From positions 16,531,125 through 16,595,124 of the forward strand of contig NC_061869.1 of the NCBI RefSeq assembly GCF_907164915.1: a DNA stretch of 64,000 nucleotides, given 5' to 3'. Both the position numbers and the translations under genes were made by a program. Under the pieces are notes generated by a model, which was given only the letters and a program-made list of their open reading frames with translations, searched no databases and was not told the origin of the DNA. Source of the DNA: Impatiens glandulifera. Its lineage: Eukaryota; Streptophyta; Magnoliopsida; Ericales; Balsaminaceae. Shown piece after piece: positions 57,880 through 64,000 of the stretch (positions within the stretch are counted from its first letter, which is position 1; each line of letters starts with the position of its first letter).

Positions 57880-60800
57880 ATCTCCCACTTGCACACAACT
57901 TTAGTTTCTCATTTGTCACAGCTTTCGTCAACATATCAGCTAGATTCTCACTCCCGAGAATCTTCTCAAGAGCTAATACTTCATCTTCTAAAGTTGACCT
58001 GATGAAATGATAACGAACTTGTATATGCTTCGTCCTGCCATGATAAACAAGATTCTTTGACAAATGAATGGCACTTTGACTGTCGCATCGCAACACACTT
58101 CCCTCATAGTCTTGACCCAATTCTCGTAAAAAGGGTTGTAACCACATCATTTCCTTAGCAGGTTTTGTCACAGCAACATACTCTGCCTCACAACTAGAAA
58201 GAGCAACAATCTTCTGCAATTTTGAAACTCAACTGATTGTTGTACCTCTCAGAGTATAAATATACTCTGTTGTGCTCTTCCTACTATCAACATCACCACC
58301 ATTGTCAGCATCAACATATCCTTCCAAACCCATATTAGACTTTCGAAAACACAAAGCGAGACCCGTACTTCCTCCTAAGTATCGTAGTATCCACTTTACT
58401 GCTTCCCAATGTTGTCTACCCGGATTGTTAATGAATCTGCTAACAACTCCCACTATATGTTCTATGTATAGTCTTGTGCAAACCATCGCATAGATAATAC
58501 AACCAATGGCAGAGGCATACGGAACAGTTGCCATGTAATTTTTCTCCCCCTCTATTGAAGACGACTGATCTTTAGATAGTCTGAAGTGACTAGCTAAAGG
58601 GGTAGTAACTGGTTTTGCATCATACAAATTGAACCTGCTAAGAACTTTCTTCACATATTATTCTTGTGAAAACTAAAGAACTTCTTCATCCCTGAAAATT
58701 CTCATCCCAATGATTTGTTTAGCAGCACCCAAATCCTTCATTGCAAACTTTTCAGACAACTCTTTCTTGAGCTTGTTAATCTCATACAAGCTTGCTCTAG
58801 CAATCAACATATCATCAACGTAGAGAAGAAGAATAATGTACGATTTATTAAACCTCTTGATATAGCAGAAATGATTAGCTTCATACCTCAAAAAATTGTT
58901 ACTTTTCATGAAGTTATCGAACTTCTTGTACCATTGCCTTGGAGCTTGTTTCAAACCATACAGACTCTTCTGAAGCTTACACACAAGCTCATCTTTTCCT
59001 TTGATTTCAAATCCTTTCTGGTTGTCGCATATAAATCTCTTCATCTAAATCACCATGAAGAAAAGAAGTTTTGACATTCATTTATTGAAGATGAAGGTCT
59101 TCTTTCACAACCAAACTCAAAATTGTTCTGATTGTCATCAATTTAACTAATGGAGAGAAGATTTCATTGTAGTCAATACCTTCTTTCTGTTGAAATCCTT
59201 TCATAACCAACCTTGTCTTGTACCTCATAGTTTTATCATGTTCTTCTTTAATCCTGAAGATCCATTTGTTGTGAAGTGTTTTCTTTCCCTTTGGCAGCCC
59301 AGTGAGCTCCCAAGTTTGATTTAACGTCAAAGAGTCCATCTCATCTTTCATCGTAGACTCGCACTTAACTGATTCATCAGATTTTATTGCTTCCTCAAAG
59401 CATTCAGGTTCACCTCTATCTTTCAACAAGATATAGTTTAGAGATGGATACCACCTCTCAACTGGTTTTCGATTCCTTGACGATCTTCTCAACTGTATAA
59501 CCGGTTTTTGCTGATTTACCACTAGGGCCACATTCTCAACAATTTCATCTTCAACAACACATTGTTCTTCTTCGACAGTCGGTATATATTCAGCTGAAAA
59601 ATCTCTCAAATCGATTGTACCAGTCTCTTCCAACTTGTAATCACCATCTGATGTCTTCCCAACACAATTTTTGTAGAGAATCTGTTCATTGAAGATAACA
59701 TTTCTGTTACGAATGATTTTCCGATTTTGTTTATCCCAGAAACGATAACCAAACTCGATATCACCATAACCAATGAAAAAACATTTATTAGACTTTGGAT
59801 CAAGCTTGCTCCTATCACATTCATTAATATGAACATATGATAAACAACCAAACACTTTCAAATAAGAAATGTTTACCTTTTTATTACTCTAGGCTTCTTC
59901 AGGAATTCTGAATTCAAGAGGAACAGAGGGTCCCCTGTTTATCAAATAGGTAGTAGTATTAATAGCTTCTGCCTAGAAGGTTTTAGGCAGCCCTGCATGC
60001 AATCTCATGATTCTAGCACGCTCGTTCAATGTTCGATTCATTCGTTCAGCTACTCCATTCTCTTGAGGTGTTCGGGGAACAGTCTTCACCATACTAATCT
60101 CATTCACAACACAATACTCTTTGAAATCTGAATTGATATATTCACCTCCGTTGTCGGATCTCAAGCACTTAACTTTCTGATTTGTTTTATTTTCAACCAA
60201 AACCTTCCATTTATTGAAAATAGCAAATACTTCAGACTTGTGCTTCATAAAATATACCCATACCTTTCTTGTCGAATCATCTATAAATGTAACGTAGTAT
60301 TGTGATCCGCCAATAGAAGAAACAGGTGTAGGTCCCCACACATCAGTGTGTACCAACTCTAGCCTTTCTTTCTTGAGCTCCTTCCCAATTTTTAAGAAAC
60401 TCACCCGTTTCTGTTTTCCAAGAATGTAGGTTTCACATAAATGATGTTCAACAGACTTCCGTTCTGGAATTTGTCTATTCTTCAAAAGAATTTTCATCCC
60501 TTTTTCGCTCATATGGCCCAACCTGCAATGCCATAGCTCACTGTTCTTTAAGTCATCAACTAAAGCAACAACTGATTCTCTGCAAGTTGAAGTCGTGTAT
60601 AACGTTCCAGTTTTGTGACCTCGAGCAACAACTATTGCTCCTTTAGTCACCTTCCACGCACTATTTTCACAACTGAAATTGTGACCTTCTTCATCAAGTT
60701 GTGTAACAGAGATCAAATTGCGCATTAAACCTGAAATGTGTCTCACCTTATTAAATTTTCAAATAGAACCATTTGCCATCTTCAATTTGATGTCCCCCGT

Positions 60801-61767
60801 GACAACAATATCTAGTGGGTCACCATACTTTCCCACAGTTTCCAGCCACATAATTCTCCATTAATTCTTTGTGGGCAGTGGTGTGGAAAGATGCTCCTGA
60901 GTCTAAAACCCATGAATCTATCGGGCTATCAACAGACATAAGTAATGCATCAGTGACAGATTCTGTAACAACGTTGGCTGCATCATTTTTATCATCACCA
61001 TTTTTCTTCGGTGCTTTGTAGTTCCTCTTTAAATGACCCTGTTTACCACAATTTCAGCACTCAAATGTCCGTCCAGACTTGGACTGACTCCTCCTGCTCC
61101 TTCACATAGATCTGCTCTTACCTCGGTTGAAATTTCTATAATTACCGCTTCCCTTGTTTTCCATATTCAGAGCAGAACCTTTGAATGTTTTATCAGAATC
61201 AATTTTACGAACCTCTTCAGCAAGAATACGATCTCTAACTTCAACAAATTTCAGTTTAGCATTTCCAACTGAATTACTAATTGTTGCCCTCATAGGTTCC
61301 CAACTATTTGGTAGAGATGCTAACAAAATTAGGGCACTAACTTCATCCCCAAAATCAATCTCAATAGATATCAATTGATTCACAATTGTATTGAATTCAT
61401 TCAAATGAGTAATGACAGAAGTACCATCAACTATTCTTAATTAAAAGAGTCTTTTCATTAAGTGTACCTTGTTGTTAGCAGATGGTTTCTCATACATATC
61501 AGAAAGAGCTTTCATCAGACCCATGGTGGTCTTCTCCTTTGCTACATTGTCAACAACTGTCTTGTCTAGCGTCAATCGGACAACTCCCAAAACCTGTCTA
61601 TCAAGGAGTTTCCATTCAGCTTCATCCATCTTCTCTGGTTTCTCACTCAAAGGAACATGAAGCTTCTTTTCATAGAGATAATCTTCAATCTGCATTCTCT
61701 AGAAGGCATAATCTGTCCCATCAAATCTTTCAATCCCATGTCCTATAATGTTCTCACTTGCCATCAT
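57830..61767 (-). pseudogene. Gag-pol polyprotein of element I (Tnt1-like), broken
   Basis: The start at 61767 or 61764 gives MASENIIGHGIERFDG; a Trp codon soon after is TAG. Gag runs 61695-61102 with a knuckle NCGKQGHLKRNY near 61040, where a stop follows the first Cys and the last ligand is Tyr. Protease is WVLDSGASFHTT (DSG at 60896-60904). Integrase is 60746-59973: LGHMSEKG, CETYILGKQ (second Cys lost), HTDVWGP, SDNGGEY and QENGVAERMNRT, keeping the DDE residues. The later part has FGCLSYVHINECDRSKLDPKS and the RT start (59861-59082). RT has YVDDM at 58808-58822 and RNase H has SSCEAEYVA and CDSQSAIHL. The frame runs through the PPT into the LTR, ending at 57830. Confidence 0.92.
57880..57893 (-). 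other. Polypurine tract of element I
   Basis: On minus CAAGTGGGAGATTG is directly before the LTR start. It is translated as part of the RNase H frame. Confidence 0.8.
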
Positions 61768-61793
61768 TTCCAATGCTCAGATCTAGCCTAGCT

Positions 61794-61805
61794 GCTCTGA
61801 TACCA
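61794..61805 (-). other. Primer-binding site of element I
   Basis: On minus TGGTATCAGAGC, a perfect initiator-Met tRNA complement, two nt after the LTR. Confidence 0.93.
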
Positions 61806-61807
61806 GT

Positions 61808-62175
61808 TGTTAGGATTTGTATCTCCCAAATCCGATCTGTTTGAAAACAATCTGTAAAAAACACAAGAAAGAAGAACACAAGAAGACACATATTTATAGT
61901 GGTTCACTCAAATTGAGCTACATCCACTTTAGTCACCACCAGATTTCACTATGAAGAAGAAGAAGGAATAAAGAGTTTTTGCCTCACACTTTATCTCTCT
62001 AAAATTCTGTCTTGACAATGTAAACCCTTAATAATCACATATTTATAGGGTAAACATTCAGGTAATAAACCTAAATAACTTTGGTCAGGCCCAAACCCAA
62101 AACCAAAATGAAAACTCAATAAACTATAATTAACAATGTAGAGTTTATTATAAGTGTAGGCTCCATAACTCAGCA
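61808..62175 (-). repeat. 5' LTR of element I
   Basis: 368 bp; on minus it starts TGCTGAGTTATGG and ends AATCCTAACA. Roughly 20 differences from the other LTR. Confidence 0.93.
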
Positions 62176-62180
62176 CACAA
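62176..62180. repeat. Right target-site duplication of element I (one mismatch)
   Basis: CACAA against CACGA at 57506-57510. Confidence 0.55.
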
Positions 62181-63780
62181 ACCAATATTTGAAGCATCTT
62201 TAGACCTCGTCAATCTTCAATAATCCTACCATTTTTTCATCCAACTTGAAAATAATATGATTTGCTTTAGTTGTGAATATACAATTAATTCTTATTTGGA
62301 ACTTCTATTCTCAACTCTTTACAAATTTAAATTTGTATTTTTTTTCTGCCTGAACGGATTTAAAAATTAGAGTTTAAAGCACCTGAACTGATCTATGAAA
62401 ATGATTTCAAAATAAATATGCAAATGGTAATAATGGTTCCTAAATTTAGCTCAGTTTTATTAACATATCATTTGAAATATTATTATAAATTATCTGTTTA
62501 AGGAGGAGAAGGCCTATCCTTGAAATTGTCTTAATCTAGCTCCCACCAAGTCCAAATTTATAAGATTATAGTGATTGACGCAACTTGCAAATTTGAGGCA
62601 TCCTTTCATCTCAGTGAAAAAATTAAAAAAAAACAAAAAAAACTAACCATGCCTGGTTCGGTTGTTATTATTTTTTAAAATATATCAATAATCAAATAAC
62701 ATAGTAATAATTATTTTATCAATCACACTGCCTGTTTCATTAACCAAAATACTCTTAATTTTTTTAAAACATTATCATTAGATATTAATATATTTTAGGG
62801 TCCGTTTGGATAAATAAAATTGGAATTGGTATTTCAATTCTTATTTCAATTCCACTTCTTCATTAAATTACAATGTAATTCTTATCTTTAGAAAAACTAT
62901 AGAATTTATAACTCAAATGTAAAGAATTTTGTTTAAGGTTCAGTTATTATTAAGAAAACAAAATATCAATTCAACATAATAACTTTCTAAATTAAAAAAA
63001 ATATATATTGGTTCAACAAGTAAACTTACTAAATTCAAAAAAATAAAATATTGTTCGACGTTTTAATTTTCTAAATTAAAAAATAATAATATATCGGTTC
63101 AACGTGTTAACTTATAAGTTAAAAAATCATCGGTTCAACATTATAATTTTTAAATTCAAAATAAATAATTATCGACACATATTTGTGTTGTAAATGATAA
63201 AATAATAAAATATTTTGTTTTAAAAATATAAAAAGTATTAAAATTACAATTCCAAATTAAATAGAGTAAAATTGATATTCATAAAATCACATTGGATTGA
63301 ATTTCATTGTAAATATAATTTCAATTATTATGTTTTTGTAAATTATATAAGATTAATAATTTAATTTCAATTATTATGTTTTTTTAAATTATATAAGATT
63401 AATAATTGAAATTATCTCTTACAATTTTAATTTTAATTTGAATTCCAATTCCATAATTAACAAACTCGAATTTTTCTTTAAAAAAATCAACTCTTCAAAA
63501 CCAACATCCCAACATTTTTTAAGTAAATTGAACAAACCTAAAGCTAAATTTCCATAGATACAAATTTTCAGCTAAAATATTAATTGCTAAATTTCCATAG
63601 ATACAATTTTTCAGCTAAGTGGCTCATAAATATTAATTATTCATACCTACTAATAGTCACACATATTATAAATTATTTGTGAATTCATTCAACAAATTTT
63701 CAATAAAATAAATGATTAGGTAACGAAATTACAACAAAAGTAAGACCACAAATTTAATGTAACCTATTACGTCGTCGCCC
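62181..63780. other. No gene recognised; AT-rich with short duplications
   Basis: A GGGTCCGTTTGGAT word at 62800 and a TTCCAATTCC...AACAAAC word near 63440-63470 hint at a small TIR element. Tandem duplications of about 46 bp (63319-63410) and about 43 bp (63541-63620) lie nearby. No coding domain. Confidence 0.5.
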
Positions 63781-63784
63781 TTTA

Positions 63785-63936
63785 ATTTTTTTTCTCCTTC
63801 GTATTATGATTCTTTCTCTACGCCTCTTTTTCTTCTTCTTCGGCAATTTTTAAGTTTTTAAAAGCAAACCAATTTGTCTCTTCTTCAGCTTGTAGAGAAA
63901 AAACCTAAATCGTCGTTCGTCTCTTTGTCGAAAATG
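63785..63936 (+). CDS. Probable 5' leader and ATG-only first exon of a housekeeping-type gene (cut by window end)
   Basis: After AT-rich sequence the DNA becomes pyrimidine-rich (CTCCTTCG, CTTCTTCTTCTTCGG), as in plant 5' leaders. It reaches GTCGAAAATGGTAAAC, where the ATG at 63934-63936 is followed at once by a GTAAAC donor. Read without splicing the frame stops after nine codons. A first exon ending at the ATG is common in plant ribosomal protein genes. A telo-box-like AAACCCTA follows at 63963. The rest lies beyond the window, so the product is unknown. Confidence 0.4.
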
Positions 63937-63962
63937 GTAAACCTTCCCGTTCAAAATTTATA

Positions 63963-63970
63963 AACCCTAG
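63963..63970 (+). promoter_or_regulatory. Telo-box-like motif in the putative first intron
   Basis: AAACCCTA, a motif known to be enriched near the 5' ends of plant ribosomal protein and translation genes. Confidence 0.4.
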
Positions 63971-64000
63971 TTTTCCATCGCCAAAATAAGGTCTGTTCTT

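Larger units (their letters stand above)
57511..62175 (-). mobile_element. Element I: nearly complete Tnt1-like Ty1/copia retrotransposon
   Basis: Two LTRs of 369 and 368 bp (about 95% identical by eye), a canonical PBS and PPT, and gag, protease, integrase, RT and RNase H in copia order on the minus strand. Flanks are CACGA and CACAA. In-frame stops and frameshifts make it non-autonomous now, but the LTR identity suggests a fairly recent insertion compared with elements A, B and D. Confidence 0.93.

Noticed and set aside
62800..63475. MITE starting GGGTCCGTTTGGAT
   Set aside because: The right end pairs only loosely (TTCCAATTCC...AACAAAC) and there is no clear TSD.

Overview
This is a nuclear genomic window from a flowering plant. 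The base composition is AT-rich, and retrotransposons dominate. The two intact genes encode plant major-latex-protein-like (MLP) proteins. No bacterial-type operons, rRNA or tRNA genes were seen. The long broken reading frame at 474-3932 resembles, from memory, a retroelement-associated protein family that is very abundant in Gesneriaceae such as Dorcoceras. That weakly suggests an asterid of the order Lamiales.

Layout. 1-8478: a large non-autonomous LTR retrotransposon (A, minus strand). It has a long palindrome-rich LTR, a PBS, a decayed copia-type gag, an internal LTR-like promoter, a second long decayed ORF, a PPT and the start of its other LTR. It sits inside the 5' end of a decayed copia element (B, plus, 8479 to about 12015). 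12.7-14.1 kb: a degenerate tandem repeat with a (TA)n tract. 16430-18249: an LTR-like block (C, minus) related in layout to LTR A, but carrying a 17-bp minisatellite. 18.5-22.3 kb: a decayed Tat/Ogre-like Ty3 element (D). 22.3-22.7 kb: an L1 3' end. 22.9-27.1 kb: a hairpin-rich region (E) with a 17-copy array of about 81 bp and two promoter/leader-like blocks. 28.8-29.4 kb: MLP gene 1 (minus). 30.9-33.25 kb: an L1 derivative with no recognisable ORF2. 33.57-35.06 kb: a 5'-truncated L1 with target-site duplication. 36048-39218: a small non-autonomous LTR element (G) with perfect 5-bp TSD, filled by three tandem arrays. 40661-41392: a non-autonomous hAT-like element with 8-bp TSD. 41.9-42.6 kb: MLP gene 2 (plus). 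43.4-44.8 kb: a small TIR-like element and an L1 tail. 46.1-54.9 kb: L1 remnants, including two head-to-head 3' halves. 57511-62175: a nearly complete Tnt1-like copia element (I, minus) with LTRs about 95% identical by eye. 63.78 kb to the edge: what looks like the 5' leader and ATG-only first exon of a housekeeping-type gene.

The only intact coding genes are the two MLP paralogues. They have identical architecture (193-nt and 269-nt exons, 153 aa) and share about 250 bp of upstream sequence. They lie divergently about 12.5 kb apart, with mobile elements filling the gap. Everything else is mobile DNA at various ages. The most unusual features are the tandem and palindromic arrays inside LTR elements A, C and G, the hairpin array E, and the ORF2-less L1 family.
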